Below are positions 42,718 through 51,508 of a DNA stretch of 64,000 nucleotides, in pieces. The DNA is from Clostridiales bacterium (GTDB lineage: Bacteria; Bacillota; Clostridia; Oscillospirales; Ruminococcaceae): assembly GCA_003150405.1 (NCBI GenBank), contig QAMM01000001.1, positions 124,001 to 188,000 on the forward strand, in the 5' to 3' direction. Positions within the stretch are counted from its first letter, which is position 1. Each line of letters begins with the position of its first letter. A program made the position numbers and the translations under genes. The notes under the pieces were generated by a model. It saw nothing but the letters and a program-made list of their open reading frames with translations, was not told the origin of the DNA and searched no databases.

Positions 42718-43332
42718 ATGATGAAATGGATTTTCGGCGGCATGGTCATCCTGTCTGTGGTATTTGCCTGTTTCAATGGCAATATTGCTGCCGTTTCCAA
42801 CGCCGCTTTGAGCGAATGCCAGAACGCTGTGCAGTTTTTGCTGGTCCTCTTTGGCACCATGTGCCTCTGGGGCGGTTTTCTCAAAATTGCCGAACGCTCC
42901 GGTCTTACCGAGGTCATCGCCAAATTTCTCTCTCCCATTACCCGGTTTCTCTTTCCTGGCATCCCGCGTCATTCCAAAACCATGAGCGCCATCTCCATGA
43001 ACATCACCGCCAACCTGCTGGGTCTGGGCAACGCCGCAACCCCGCTCGGCATTGCCGCCATGAAGGCGCTTAAAGAAGAAGCGCCGCCTGGTTCTCCTCC
43101 GAATACCGTTACCCATCCAATGGTGCTCTTTGTCCTGCTCAACACCGCCTCCATCCAACTTCTGCCCACCACCATCGCCACCCTGCGGCTTCAAAACGGG
43201 GCACAAAGCCCGCTCGATGTTCTGCCCGCCATCCTGCTTTCCTCGCTGGTTTCAGTGCTGGTCGGCCTTATGCTTGCCCAATGCTGCAAACAATTCTCCA
43301 AAGGGCCCAAACCCATATCAGAACGGATGTGA
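42718..43332 (+). CDS. spmA: Spore maturation protein A
   Basis: Membrane protein of 204 residues with the nucleoside-recognition (Gate) domain; together with SpmB it is required for proper spore-core dehydration in Bacillus and Clostridium. Landmarks: KWIFGGMVILSVVFA, LWGGFLKIAERSGLTEVIAKFLSPITRFLFPGIPR, MNITANLLGLGNAATPLGIAAMKAL and FVLLNTASIQLLPTTIATLR. AAAGGAG stands nine bases before the ATG. spmB follows after seven bases. Divergent from the AbrB-type gene. Confidence 0.95.
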   Translation: MMKWIFGGMVILSVVFACFNGNIAAVSNAALSECQNAVQFLLVLFGTMCLWGGFLKIAERSGLTEVIAKFLSPITRFLFPGIPRHSKTMSAISMNITANLLGLGNAATPLGIAAMKALKEEAPPGSPPNTVTHPMVLFVLLNTASIQLLPTTIATLRLQNGAQSPLDVLPAILLSSLVSVLVGLMLAQCCKQFSKGPKPISERM

Positions 43333-43339
43333 TCCCCCC

Positions 43340-43864
43340 TTGCTCAGCCAAATCAGTAGCTATGCCATTCCCATTGTCCTTGCGGGGATTGTCCTCTTTG
43401 GCCTTATCAAAAAGGTGGATATCTTTGACGCCTTTCTCGAAGGCGCCAAAGAAGGTGCTGTCACCACCTTCCAGATCATGCCCGCCATCCTTGCCATCCT
43501 CACCGCCATCGGCATGTTCAAAGCCTCCGGCGCCATGGATTTGCTGGTGCAGCTTGTTGCTCCCGTCTGCGGGGCGGTCGGTTTTCCGGCTGAACTCGCA
43601 CCGCTTGCCATTATCCGGCCCATTTCGGGCGGCGGCTCCCTCGCCGTACTGGAGCAAATTCTCACCGATTACGGACCTGACAGCCCAGTTGGCCGCATTG
43701 CAAGCGTCCTGCAAGGCTCCACCGAAACCACCTTTTACACCGTCGCCGTCTATTTCGGCGCTGTGGGGATCACCAAAACCCGCTACACCGTCCCCTGTGC
43801 CCTTGCCTCTGACTTCGCCGGCATGATTATGAGCGCAGCCGCCGTCCGCCTGCTGATGCACTAA
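43340..43864 (+). CDS. spmB: Spore maturation protein B
   Basis: Membrane partner of SpmA, 174 residues with about five hydrophobic segments. It begins LLSQISSYAIPIVLAGIVLFGLIKKVDIFDAFLEGAKEG and contains the Gate-domain stretch APLAIIRPISGGGSLAVLEQIL plus GSTETTFYTVAVYFGAVGITKTRY, both diagnostic. I set the start at TTG 43340: a long ribosome site (GGATGTGATC) that overlaps the spmA stop codon lies five bases ahead, and the length then matches the family. There is no ATG in the right place. Confidence 0.92.
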   Translation: MLSQISSYAIPIVLAGIVLFGLIKKVDIFDAFLEGAKEGAVTTFQIMPAILAILTAIGMFKASGAMDLLVQLVAPVCGAVGFPAELAPLAIIRPISGGGSLAVLEQILTDYGPDSPVGRIASVLQGSTETTFYTVAVYFGAVGITKTRYTVPCALASDFAGMIMSAAAVRLLMH

Positions 43865-44353
43865 CCCAAGCCCCGTCAATTCAGCTGGCCTTCCCTTACC
43901 TCATCGGATTTTCCAGTTCGCCTTTTCTGCTTCCCCTTTTGGCTTACTGTATTCCCCAGCCACCAGCTCTCTGAAAGCGCTCAGCCGAGCGGTTCGGTCC
44001 TACCCGGTACCAGGATGGTGCCGGGCATTTTTATGCCCCGTTCCATCTGTAAATTTCTCCATCCTGTCCGTCAAACCTCCATTTTTCTTTCCGAACCACA
44101 CAACACATGTGCTCTTCCAGTCCGAAATATTGCACCCTCTCCGAAGAGCCGCAATCTTTTCACACAACGCATCTGCCCCACCCGCCAATCCCAATCCGCA
44201 AACGCCCCCTTTTCCCTATAAAAACAGCCGGCAGGAACTCCCAGTTGTAATCTTCCCTAAAATCCGCTATAATAGGGGCTGATTCATTTTATTCAGACAA
44301 GTTTTGTTCCGTTGTTTGGGCGGATATAAAACAAGGTAAAGGTGGGAACCGGG
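43865..44353. other. Intergenic region between spmB and the SipW-like gene
   Basis: About 490 bases. It holds the spmAB terminator (44003-44032) and otherwise no gene I can support; the last ~150 bases should contain the promoter of the next gene. Confidence 0.5.
44003..44032 (+). terminator. Likely terminator of spmAB
   Basis: CCCGGTACCA (44003-44012) with TGGTGCCGGG (44016-44025), followed by CATTTTTAT. It lies 140 bases beyond spmB. Confidence 0.65.
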
Positions 44354-45325
44354 ATGAAACAAAAACGCCGTGCCGGAAAAATTGTGACAGGCGCCCTCTG
44401 CGGGATTTTCATTGCATTTGTGCTTGCCGCCGCTTCCTCGGCCCTGCTGCTGCTTTACGCAATGGCAAATGCCACCGGCGGCCAGAGCCTCAACCTCTTC
44501 GGCTTCGCCGTTTACCTCAACGATGCAGGCTCCCCCATGGACGGCTATGAGCCCGGCACCGCTGTCATCGTACAGGAGGTCCCGCACGATACCCTCGTCC
44601 GGGGCGATGTCATTGTCTGCCGCGACCTGGATGTGAATAACCAATATTATCCGGTCACTCGCATCGTCTCCTCCTTCCAGCCTGAATCGCCGCTTACCAT
44701 CACAGTTGAAACCTTTGGAGACAATGAAATCCAAACCGTCAACCGGGACGATGTCGTCGGCAAATGCGTCTTTTCCTCCGGTGCCCTCGGCCATATTCTC
44801 GCGCTCTTGGGGCGGGATGGCGGCCTCTCCTCGGTGGTTTTAGTCTCCGGGTGCTGCCTTCTCCTCTTTCTTGTCTTTCTTCTCTGGTTTCTGCTGCTCG
44901 GCCGCCGGATGCACAGGGCGGAGCACCGTAAACTGCCGGAGGATGACGCCCCGCCCGATCTATCCGCTTTGGTGAAACCCGAGCACGTCCCATTGGTTCT
45001 CGCTTCCCCTGCTCCCAGTTCAGAGGCTGCCGTATCCGTTCGCGATTCAGTTCTTCATGAGCCTGCCGGCGCTGCTTTTCAAAACAATGATATAGCAGCC
45101 AATGCTGCTCCCAATTTAGAAACTTCCTTCTCGGAGGCCGGCGCAGCTACTTCCGTTTCTTCCCCGGATGAGGACCACGCTTCCTCATCCCCCAATGCAG
45201 CACCCCAGCCAGACAGTGCTCCGGAACAAACGGCCTGCGTAGCAGAATCGGCACCAGCCCCCCCTGCTGCTCCGGCAAATGATTCAAACTCTGTTTCTCC
45301 AGATGCGCTTACCGCATCAAAGTAA
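44354..45325 (+). CDS. SipW-like signal-peptidase-fold protein lacking the usual catalytic residues
   Basis: Protein of about 323 residues: N-terminal transmembrane helix (about 10-37), an outer domain laid out like SipW-type S26 peptidases, a second helix (about 160-185), and a cytoplasmic tail of ~135 residues very rich in Ala, Pro and Ser. The parallels are VIVQEV, RGDVIVCRD, a strand YYPVTRIV and TFGDNEIQTVNRDDVVGK. But where active enzymes have SGSMEP this has GSPMDGYEP, and the HRIV histidine is replaced (VTRIV). It is therefore probably inactive or uses altered chemistry. ATG 44354 follows AAAGGTGG by eight bases. Confidence 0.72.
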   Translation: MKQKRRAGKIVTGALCGIFIAFVLAAASSALLLLYAMANATGGQSLNLFGFAVYLNDAGSPMDGYEPGTAVIVQEVPHDTLVRGDVIVCRDLDVNNQYYPVTRIVSSFQPESPLTITVETFGDNEIQTVNRDDVVGKCVFSSGALGHILALLGRDGGLSSVVLVSGCCLLLFLVFLLWFLLLGRRMHRAEHRKLPEDDAPPDLSALVKPEHVPLVLASPAPSSEAAVSVRDSVLHEPAGAAFQNNDIAANAAPNLETSFSEAGAATSVSSPDEDHASSSPNAAPQPDSAPEQTACVAESAPAPPAAPANDSNSVSPDALTASK

Positions 45326-45356
45326 GCCCACTTCTGAAGCAATCATGCAGCAAAAC

Positions 45357-45389
45357 AAAAGCCCGCCTATTATTTGGCGGGCTTTTTAT
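45357..45389 (+). terminator. Terminator of the SipW-like gene
   Basis: GCCCGCC (45361-45367) with GGCGGGC (45376-45382), then TTTTT. Confidence 0.88.
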
Positions 45390-45397
45390 ATAGGCGC

Positions 45398-45430
45398 AAA
45401 AAAGCACCGCGGCAGTACCACGGTGCTTTT
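45398..45430 (-). terminator. Terminator after rplL
   Basis: Stem 45404-45412 with about 45418-45426, one mismatch, T-run on the outgoing minus strand. It closes the ribosomal-protein operon 17 bases after rplL, so rpoB does not follow. Confidence 0.82.
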
Positions 45431-45446
45431 GCAGCAAATAAGAAAC

Positions 45447-45821
45447 TTATTTGAGTTCGACTTTCGCGCCGGCATCTTCGAGTTTCTTTTTGATGTCCTC
45501 AGCGTCAGCTTTGGAAGCAGCCTCTTTGATGGTCTTCGGAGCGTTGTCAACCATCTCTTTTGCCTCTTTCAGGCCAAGACCGGTAATCTCTTTGACCAGT
45601 TTGATAACGCCCATCTTGCTCGCACCAGCTTCAGCAAGAACAACGTCAAACTCGGTTTTCTCCTCAGCAGCAGCAGCGCCGCCAGCAGCCGGAGCAGCAA
45701 CCGCAACAGCGGCAGCGGAAACACCAAATTCCTCTTCCAGAGCTTTTACAAGCTCATTGAGCTCTAATACAGAAAGAGCTTTTACCTCTTCAATCATCGC
45801 TAAAATTTTCTCAGAAGCCAT
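45447..45821 (-). CDS. rplL: 50S ribosomal protein L7/L12
   Basis: Stalk protein of 124 residues that recruits translation factors. N-terminal dimerisation helix ([27 protein letters not shown]), Ala-rich hinge, and the factor-binding domain ([47 protein letters not shown]). GGAGGT precedes the ATG at 45821. Last gene of the L10-led transcript; a terminator follows immediately. Confidence 0.98.
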   Translation of the reverse strand: MASEKILAMIEEVKALSVLELNELVKALEEEFGVSAAAVAVAAPAAGGAAAAEEKTEFDVVLAEAGASKMGVIKLVKEITGLGLKEAKEMVDNAPKTIKEAASKADAEDIKKKLEDAGAKVELK

Positions 45822-45855
45822 GATCATTTACCTCCATTAATTTTCATTTTTTCAT

Positions 45856-46353
45856 TTATGCGGATTTCTGTGCAATCTGGTCAAGCACAACAGCGAGATT
45901 TGCAATCGGCGCATTCAGGCTGCTGAGCATCTGAGCGACGAGCGTCTCTCTCGACGGGATTTTTGCAATCGCCTTTACGGTGTCCACATCAATGGCAGCG
46001 CCATCCATAAAGCCTGCTTTTACGTTGAGCGCAGCACCTTTGAGCTCCTCAGAGTATTTCACAAGGATTCTCGCAGCCGCCATCTGGTCTTCGGTGCTGA
46101 CTGCAAGGGCGGTGGTGCCGTTGAGCACCTCGTCAAAGTCATAGCCGACTTCTTTGGTCGCAAAACGGAGCATGGTGTTTTTCACAACAAAGTAGTCAAC
46201 ACCAGCTTCGCGCAGCTCTTTACGCATTTTGGTGTCGGTCGCAACATCAATGCCCTTATAATCCACCAGAACGCCTGCAACTGCATTTTTTAGCTTTTCA
46301 GCCAGACCGTTTACCAGCTCTTTCTTGCTCTCTAAAATCTTTTCGCTTGGCAA
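45856..46353 (-). CDS. rplJ: 50S ribosomal protein L10
   Basis: Stalk base protein of 165 residues that binds 23S rRNA and several L7/L12 dimers. N terminus ESKKELVNGLAEKLKNAVAGVLVDYKGIDVATDTKMRKELREAGVDYFVVKNTML is characteristic. The start is TTG 46353, six bases after GGGAGGTGA. In the known scheme L10 also binds its own leader to limit expression; an L10-type leader lies directly upstream. Confidence 0.97.
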   Translation of the reverse strand: MPSEKILESKKELVNGLAEKLKNAVAGVLVDYKGIDVATDTKMRKELREAGVDYFVVKNTMLRFATKEVGYDFDEVLNGTTALAVSTEDQMAAARILVKYSEELKGAALNVKAGFMDGAAIDVDTVKAIAKIPSRETLVAQMLSSLNAPIANLAVVLDQIAQKSA

Positions 46354-46392
46354 AACAATTCACCTCCCGGCCTTTCAATTCAAATGTATGCT

Positions 46393-46541
46393 AAAAAGCC
46401 CTCCCTCCGCTTTACCGCGAAGAAAGGGCAAACAATCAAACACACAAAAAGCATCTTTCATTGTCAGCGTTTCCTCTCGGCAGGTCGGCGGCAGCCTTTT
46501 ATGCACAAAGCACCTGCTGTCTTTGATTCAACAGCCTTTTT
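46393..46541 (-). ncRNA. Ribosomal protein L10 leader with attenuator
   Basis: Untranslated leader between the rplJ promoter and gene. It ends in a terminator-like hairpin (46417-46429 with 46398-46410) followed by TTTTT (46397-46393), with an upstream pairing region that could form an antiterminator. Position and layout match the known L10 leader family, in which L10-(L12)4 binding favours termination. I have not checked the kink-turn bases in detail. Confidence 0.8.
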
Positions 46542-46570
46542 AGTATAGCACAGCGCAGAACAGCTGTCAA
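46542..46570 (-). promoter_or_regulatory. Promoter of rplJ-rplL
   Basis: TTGACA (46570-46565), 17-base spacer, TATACT (46547-46542) on the minus strand, just past the rplA stop codon. Confidence 0.88.
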
Positions 46571-46577
46571 GCAGTTA

Positions 46578-47273
46578 TTATGCGCCGAATTTGGAAGCGT
46601 TTACCTTAACGCCCGGGCCCATGGTGGAAGTGACCACGCAGGACTTAATGTACTGGCCCTTTGCAGCCGCCGGTTTGGCAGCAACAATGGCGTTCATCAG
46701 GGTGTTGAAGTTCTCCTCCAGCTTTTCTGCGCCGAAAGAAGCCTTGCCAATCGGGCAGTGGATGATGTTGGTCTTGTCCAGGCGGTATTCAATTTTACCA
46801 GCCTTAGCCTCGGTGACCGCACGCGCAACGTCCGGGGTAACCGTACCGGCTTTCGGGTTCGGCATTAAGCCGCGGGGGCCGAGCACGCGGCCCAGACGGC
46901 CGACAAGGCCCATCATATCCGGGGTGGCAATGACAACGTCAAAGTCCATCCAGCCTTCACCCTGAATCTTTGCAACCAGTTCTTCTGCGCCAACAAATTC
47001 TGCACCGGCTTCCTCAGCCGCTTTGGCGTTGTCGCCTTTTGCAAATACACAGACACGAACCGACTTACCGGTTCCGTTCGGCAGAACAACTGCACCGCGG
47101 ACCTGCTGGTCCGCATGACGGGAGTCAACGCCCAGGCGGATATGCGCCTCAACGGTCTCGTCAAATTTCGCTTTCGCGGTTTTAATGGTCAAATCCATCG
47201 CTTCGGTCGGATCGTACTGTTTGGTACGGTCGACGAGCTTGGAGCTCTCGTTGTATTTTTTACCGTGTTTCAT
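46578..47273 (-). CDS. rplA: 50S ribosomal protein L1
   Basis: Ribosomal L1-stalk protein of 231 residues. Typical stretches: [78 protein letters not shown] and [27 protein letters not shown] precedes the ATG at 47273. Cotranscribed behind rplK (59 bases apart). L1 can act as translational repressor of rplK-rplA in other bacteria. Confidence 0.98.
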   Translation of the reverse strand: MKHGKKYNESSKLVDRTKQYDPTEAMDLTIKTAKAKFDETVEAHIRLGVDSRHADQQVRGAVVLPNGTGKSVRVCVFAKGDNAKAAEEAGAEFVGAEELVAKIQGEGWMDFDVVIATPDMMGLVGRLGRVLGPRGLMPNPKAGTVTPDVARAVTEAKAGKIEYRLDKTNIIHCPIGKASFGAEKLEENFNTLMNAIVAAKPAAAKGQYIKSCVVTSTMGPGVKVNASKFGA

Positions 47274-47332
47274 TACTCTTTTCCTCCCTCATGAGTGGTT
47301 CTTAACGGAAATTTCCTCCCACCAGCGGGTGG

Positions 47333-47758
47333 TTAATCGACGACTTCAATGCCCATCGAACGCGCGGTGCCTGCAATCATGCTCATTGCAGTGTCAATGT
47401 TCGCAGCGTTGAGGTCCGGCATTTTGGTTTCGGCGATTTTCTTCACCTGCTCCTTAGTAATCTTTGCAACCTTGGTCTTGTTCGGAACGCCGGAACCACT
47501 CTCGATTCCGCACGCCTTCTTAATCAAAACCGAAGCCGGCGGCGTCTTGGTCACAAAGGTAAAGGAACGGTCTGCATATACAGTAATTACAACCGGGATA
47601 ATAAGGCCCGCGTCGTTTTTGGTACGCTCGTTAAATTCCTTTGTAAATGACACGATGTTTACGCCGTGCTGACCTAATGCAGGACCAACCGGCGGCGCAG
47701 GAGTCGCTTTCCCTGCGGGGATTTGCAGCTTGATATAGCCTGTAACCTTCTGAGCCAT
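47333..47758 (-). CDS. rplK: 50S ribosomal protein L11
   Basis: Protein of 141 residues at the GTPase-associated centre. [43 protein letters not shown] and the C-terminal [28 protein letters not shown] are diagnostic. ATG 47758 follows GGAGGTG; a 26-codon upstream extension of the frame is not part of it. The window also holds prmA (56.2 kb), whose product methylates L11. Confidence 0.98.
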   Translation of the reverse strand: MAQKVTGYIKLQIPAGKATPAPPVGPALGQHGVNIVSFTKEFNERTKNDAGLIIPVVITVYADRSFTFVTKTPPASVLIKKACGIESGSGVPNKTKVAKITKEQVKKIAETKMPDLNAANIDTAMSMIAGTARSMGIEVVD

Positions 47759-47878
47759 TTTTTGCACCTCCAAAATAATGTGGTCTCTGGCGGAGCAGAC
47801 CCATTTCTGCCCCTCCCACCAGCAAGCACGGCACACCGCCCCTGCTGAAAGCCCGGGTTTTGCTCCCGGCGGAACGCC

Positions 47879-48403
47879 TTATTCCTTGACTGCAACCACC
47901 TGGTTCAGCTCAAGCTCAACCGGGGTCTCACGTCCAAACATAGAGACGGTCAGCTTAACCTTGTTCTGGTCAGGCTCCAACTCGTCCACAATGCCAATAA
48001 AGCCTTCCAGCGGCCCGGCAACAACCTTAACGCTGTCTCCGGCCGCATAGTCAACGGTCACCTGGTGGCTCTCCACGCCAAGCGCCGCAACTTCCTGTTC
48101 GGTCAGCGGAATCGGCTTGGAAGCCGGTCCCACGAAGCCTGTCACGCCGCGGATGTTCCGCACAACGTACCAGGAATCGTCCGTCATAATCATCTTCACC
48201 AGCACATAGCCCGGGAAGATTTTGCGCTCCACCTCGCGCGTTTTGTTGTCCTTCACCTCAGTGACGGTTTCAGTGGGGACCCTTACTTCATGAATCAGCT
48301 CATGAAGCTGGTGGTTCTCAACAACCTTCTCAATGTTGCGCGCAACCTTGTTCTCATAACCAGAATAGGTGTGCACTACATACCATTTTGCGGTCTCTGA
48401 CAT
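47879..48403 (-). CDS. nusG: Transcription termination/antitermination protein NusG
   Basis: Transcription factor of 174 residues that binds RNA polymerase. NGN domain at 1-110 (KWYVVHTYSGYENKVARNIEKVVE; KIFPGYVLVKMIMTDDSWYVVRNIRGVTGFVG) and KOW domain at the end (GDSVKVVAGPLEGFIGIVDELEPDQNKVKLTVSMFGRETPVELELNQV). GGAGGG precedes the ATG. Between secE and rplK, the usual order. Confidence 0.98.
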   Translation of the reverse strand: MSETAKWYVVHTYSGYENKVARNIEKVVENHQLHELIHEVRVPTETVTEVKDNKTREVERKIFPGYVLVKMIMTDDSWYVVRNIRGVTGFVGPASKPIPLTEQEVAALGVESHQVTVDYAAGDSVKVVAGPLEGFIGIVDELEPDQNKVKLTVSMFGRETPVELELNQVVAVKE

Positions 48404-48433
48404 CGTATCCCTCCACTAACCTGGTGCAGGGCG

Positions 48434-48694
48434 TTACGCCTGCTGCAGGACGAAATGAACAATCAGGCTCAGAACAGTGTCTAGCCCGGCGACGAATGCG
48501 CCTATCACGATGACGACAGCCAGAACGACCAGAGTGTTGTTGATTACCTGTTTCTTACTCGGCCATACAATCTTTTTGTATTCGCTTTTCAGGTCCTTGA
48601 AGAAACGGCCCATACGTTTCAAAGCGCCGTTTTTCTTCTCCGGCTTTTTGGGTTTCGCAGAAGATTTTTCCGCGACAGCGTCTTTTTTGGCCAT
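48434..48694 (-). CDS. secE: Preprotein translocase subunit SecE
   Basis: Small essential Sec-channel subunit of 86 residues: Lys-rich N terminus, the amphipathic helix FFKDLKSEYKKIVWPSKKQVINNT and one transmembrane helix (about 58-82). I chose ATG 48694 (GAAGGGTGA five bases ahead); GTG 48703 is the longer option. Cotranscribed with rpmG and nusG. Confidence 0.95.
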   Translation of the reverse strand: MAKKDAVAEKSSAKPKKPEKKNGALKRMGRFFKDLKSEYKKIVWPSKKQVINNTLVVLAVVIVIGAFVAGLDTVLSLIVHFVLQQA

Positions 48695-48711
48695 CCCATT
48701 CACCCTTCCGT

Positions 48712-48861
48712 TTACTTCGTCTCTCTGTGAAGCGTGTGTTTCCGGCAGAAACGGCAGTACTTGTTCATCTCAAGTCTGTCCGGATCGTTTTTCTTGTTCT
48801 TCATGGTGTTGTAGTTTCTCTGTTTGCATTCAGAACAAGCCAGTGTAATTTTTACTCTCAT
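48712..48861 (-). CDS. rpmG: 50S ribosomal protein L33
   Basis: Ribosomal protein of 49 residues beginning [22 protein letters not shown]. It is the zinc-binding form, with two CxxC pairs (CSEC near residue 9 and CRFC near 37). GGGAGGT lies ahead of the ATG. First gene of the rpmG-secE-nusG-rplK-rplA transcript. Confidence 0.96.
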   Translation of the reverse strand: MRVKITLACSECKQRNYNTMKNKKNDPDRLEMNKYCRFCRKHTLHRETK

Positions 48862-48954
48862 TTTCGGCACCTCCCGGTAACGGTTTTTGTTAGCCTCCCT
48901 CGTAAAAGGGTGCGAAAAACCGCAAAAAAATAAACCCTTTTAGAGGTATAAATA

Positions 48955-48983
48955 ATCATAGCATAAGAAAGTCCCTGCGTCAA
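48955..48983 (-). promoter_or_regulatory. Promoter of the rpmG-secE-nusG-rplKA operon
   Basis: TTGACG (48983-48978), 17-base spacer, TATGAT (48960-48955) on the minus strand, about 95 bases ahead of rpmG. Confidence 0.8.
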
Positions 48984-49080
48984 GCGGTTTTTTCAACTTT
49001 TCACCCCATCTTTTGAAAAACAGTTCTTTCCCGCTTTATAGTACCATATATAATGTACAGGCACAACTGCAAAGAATTAT

Positions 49081-49109
49081 TTGCATATACACCAAAACTA
49101 TGCTATCAT
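49081..49109 (+). promoter_or_regulatory. Promoter of ddl-murI-DUF1934-argS
   Basis: TTGCAT (49081-49086), 17-base spacer, TATCAT (49104-49109), 50 bases ahead of the ddl start codon. Confidence 0.65.
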
Positions 49110-49158
49110 TTATGGTAAGTATGCACATGCCTAATTTTATAATTCTGGAGGCGTTTCC

Positions 49159-50226
49159 ATGCCTGAAATGACTGTTGCCGTCCTCTTCGGCGGCGCTTCA
49201 AGCGAACATGAGATCTCCCTCATTTCCGCCACCTCGGTTTTAAACAATATCCCGCGGGAAAAATACAACGTCCTTTGCATCGGCATTACCAAAGATGGCC
49301 GCTGGCTTTGGTACGACGGCCCGGTCGACGCCATTACCTCCCAAGCCTGGGAACAGGACACCTCCCTTCCCACCGCCGTCATCAGCCCGGACCGCTCCCA
49401 CCGCGGCATCCTCAAAATCAAAGACGGTGCTGTTCAGTGTATTCCGGTGGACTGCATCTTCCCCGTCCTCCACGGCAAAAACGGTGAGGACGGCACCGTT
49501 CAGGGACTCTTTGAACTCTCCGGCATTCCTTACGTCGGCTGTGGTGTCATCGCCTCGGCCAACTGCATGGATAAACAGGTTACCCATACCATGCTGGATG
49601 CAGCCGGTATCAAAACCGCTGCGTGGCGCGTTCTCACCAAGGAGGAACGCCCCCGCTTTGACGACTTCGTTTCGGAATTTGAGCAGTCCCTCGGCTATCC
49701 CATGTTTGTTAAACCGGCAAACGCCGGCTCCTCGGTCGGCATCAGCAAAGCGCGTGACCGTGACGAACTCATGGCCGCTGTTGACCTCGCCCTTACCCAC
49801 GACCGCAAGGTTATCGTTGAGGAAATGATCATCGGAACCGAGATCGAATGCGCCGTGCTCGGCAACCGCAATCCTGACGCCTCCATGCCGGGCGGAATTA
49901 CTCCTTGTAATGATTTCTACGATTACGACGCTAAGTATATTTCCGAGGATTCCAAGCTGGATATTCCCGCCAATATCAGTCCGCTCGCCAGCGACCTGGT
50001 CAAAGCCACGGCGATCAAGGCTTATAACGCGCTGGAGTGCACCGGCCTTTCCCGTGTGGATTTCTTTGTCCAGGATAACAGCGCCGTCATCCTCAACGAG
50101 ATCAACACCCTGCCCGGCTTCACCAGCATCAGCATGTACCCCAAACTCTGGGACGCGGAAGGGCTTCCTTACCCCAGCTTAATCGATCGCCTCATCCGCC
50201 TCGCTTTGGAAAGAAAGGAAGAATAG
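49159..50226 (+). CDS. ddl: D-alanine--D-alanine ligase
   Basis: ATP-grasp enzyme of 355 residues that makes the D-Ala-D-Ala end of peptidoglycan precursors. Landmarks: VLFGGASSEHEISLISA, VLHGKNGEDGTVQGLFELSGIPYVGCGVIASANCMDK, FVKPANAGSSVGISKA, EEMIIGTEIECAVLGN, and the metal and phosphate site VILNEINTLPGFTSISMYPKLW. The ligand-specificity loop is of the ordinary Ddl/VanG range, and a D-Ser ligase cannot be wholly excluded. GGAGG precedes the ATG. murI starts one base after its stop codon, so two cell-wall amino-acid genes are coupled. Confidence 0.95.
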   Translation: MPEMTVAVLFGGASSEHEISLISATSVLNNIPREKYNVLCIGITKDGRWLWYDGPVDAITSQAWEQDTSLPTAVISPDRSHRGILKIKDGAVQCIPVDCIFPVLHGKNGEDGTVQGLFELSGIPYVGCGVIASANCMDKQVTHTMLDAAGIKTAAWRVLTKEERPRFDDFVSEFEQSLGYPMFVKPANAGSSVGISKARDRDELMAAVDLALTHDRKVIVEEMIIGTEIECAVLGNRNPDASMPGGITPCNDFYDYDAKYISEDSKLDIPANISPLASDLVKATAIKAYNALECTGLSRVDFFVQDNSAVILNEINTLPGFTSISMYPKLWDAEGLPYPSLIDRLIRLALERKEE

Positions 50227-50227
50227 C

Positions 50228-51043
50228 TTGGATAACCGTGCCATCGGCGTGTTTGACTCCGGCCTCGGCGGGCTCACCGTGCTCAAAGAGCTGCAGGAAC
50301 AACTCCCCCATGAAGATTTTGTCTATTTCGGCGATACCGGAAGAGTCCCCTACGGCACCCGCAGCCACCAAACCATCCTCAAATATGCTGCGCAGGACAT
50401 TGCGTTCCTGCTTTCCAAAAATGTCAAGATGATTGTCATCGCCTGCGGTACCGTCAGCGCCAACCTCACCCCGGAGCTCACAAACAGCCTCAGCCTGCCT
50501 TACATCGGCGTAGTCGTTCCGGCCGCACAGGCGGCCTGCAGCGCCACCAAAACCGGGCACATCGGCGTCATTGCCACCGCCGCATCCATCAAAAGCGGCG
50601 CTTACGGGCGCACCATGCGCACCATCCGCCCCAATACCGTGGTAGTCGGCAACCCCTGCCCGCTTTTTGTGCCGCTTGTTGAGAACGGTTACATCCAGCG
50701 TGATAACCCGGTGACCCGCATGGTGGCGGAAAGCTACCTTGCCCCTTTCCGCGGCGGCGAGGTTGACACCCTCATCCTCGGCTGCACCCATTATCCCATG
50801 ATCCGCGGCATCATCGCCGACCTTCTGGGAGAGGATATCACCCTCATCAATCCCGGTGCGGAAACCGCGCGCCAAGCCAGCGCCCTGCTGGTCCGAAACG
50901 AAATTTCAAATGACAACAGTCACACAGGCCACACCGAATTTTATGTCAGCGACAACCCCGAATCCTTCACCGAAATCGCCTCCATGTACCTGCAGTCGGA
51001 GGTCTCGGCCAATGTTCAGTTTGTCGATGTTGACAGCCTGTGA
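50228..51043 (+). CDS. murI: Glutamate racemase
   Basis: Cofactor-independent racemase of 271 residues supplying D-Glu for peptidoglycan. N terminus IGVFDSGLGGLTVLKELQ with the first Asp-Ser pair, the first catalytic Cys in VIACGTVSAN (most relatives have CNTASA) and the second in ILGCTHYPMI. The start is TTG 50228, after GAAAGGAAG. Directly behind ddl and 18 bases ahead of the DUF1934 gene. Confidence 0.95.
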   Translation: MDNRAIGVFDSGLGGLTVLKELQEQLPHEDFVYFGDTGRVPYGTRSHQTILKYAAQDIAFLLSKNVKMIVIACGTVSANLTPELTNSLSLPYIGVVVPAAQAACSATKTGHIGVIATAASIKSGAYGRTMRTIRPNTVVVGNPCPLFVPLVENGYIQRDNPVTRMVAESYLAPFRGGEVDTLILGCTHYPMIRGIIADLLGEDITLINPGAETARQASALLVRNEISNDNSHTGHTEFYVSDNPESFTEIASMYLQSEVSANVQFVDVDSL

Positions 51044-51061
51044 GTCCGGGAGCGGAGCATT

Positions 51062-51484
51062 ATGAAAAAAGACGTTTATATCCAAATCAAAGGCACCCAG
51101 CAAAGTGAGGACGGAACCGATACCACCGAGCTCCTCACCCAGGGTCTGCTTTGTGAACAAAACGGGAAGTACTATTTGGTTTACGAAGAGTCCGAGGCCA
51201 CCGGCTTTGAAGGCTGCCGCACCACCCTCAAGTTTGAGGACGACCGCAAGGTCACCATGCGGCGCAGCGGCCCCAGCCGGTCCGAACTGGTCATTGAAAA
51301 GGGCGCCCGCAATGTTGGGCGTTACGGCACCGCCGTCGGGGATCTGCAAATCGGCGTCTTTGCCGAGCATATCTGCAACAGCCTGACCGAAAACGGCGGC
51401 GAAGCCTACTTCAAGTACCAGCTTGACGTCAATTCGGTCTTTCTCAGTGAAAATGAGGTCTCTATTAGCGTAAAAACCGAGTAA
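51062..51484 (+). CDS. DUF1934 (YwiB-like) beta-barrel protein
   Basis: Cytoplasmic protein of 140 residues with a lipocalin/calycin-like all-beta layout (VYIQIKGTQQSEDGTDTTELLTQGLLCEQNGKYYLVYEES; TLKFEDDRKVTMRRSGPSRSELVIEKG; YFKYQLDVNSVFLSENEVSISVK). It matches DUF1934, and as in B. subtilis (ywiB-argS) it sits immediately before argS. Molecular function is unknown; the conserved pairing with argS hints at a link to arginine charging or translation quality. Confidence 0.88.
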   Translation: MKKDVYIQIKGTQQSEDGTDTTELLTQGLLCEQNGKYYLVYEESEATGFEGCRTTLKFEDDRKVTMRRSGPSRSELVIEKGARNVGRYGTAVGDLQIGVFAEHICNSLTENGGEAYFKYQLDVNSVFLSENEVSISVKTE

Positions 51485-51508
51485 AATATACGGAGGGTAT
51501 AAAATTCC

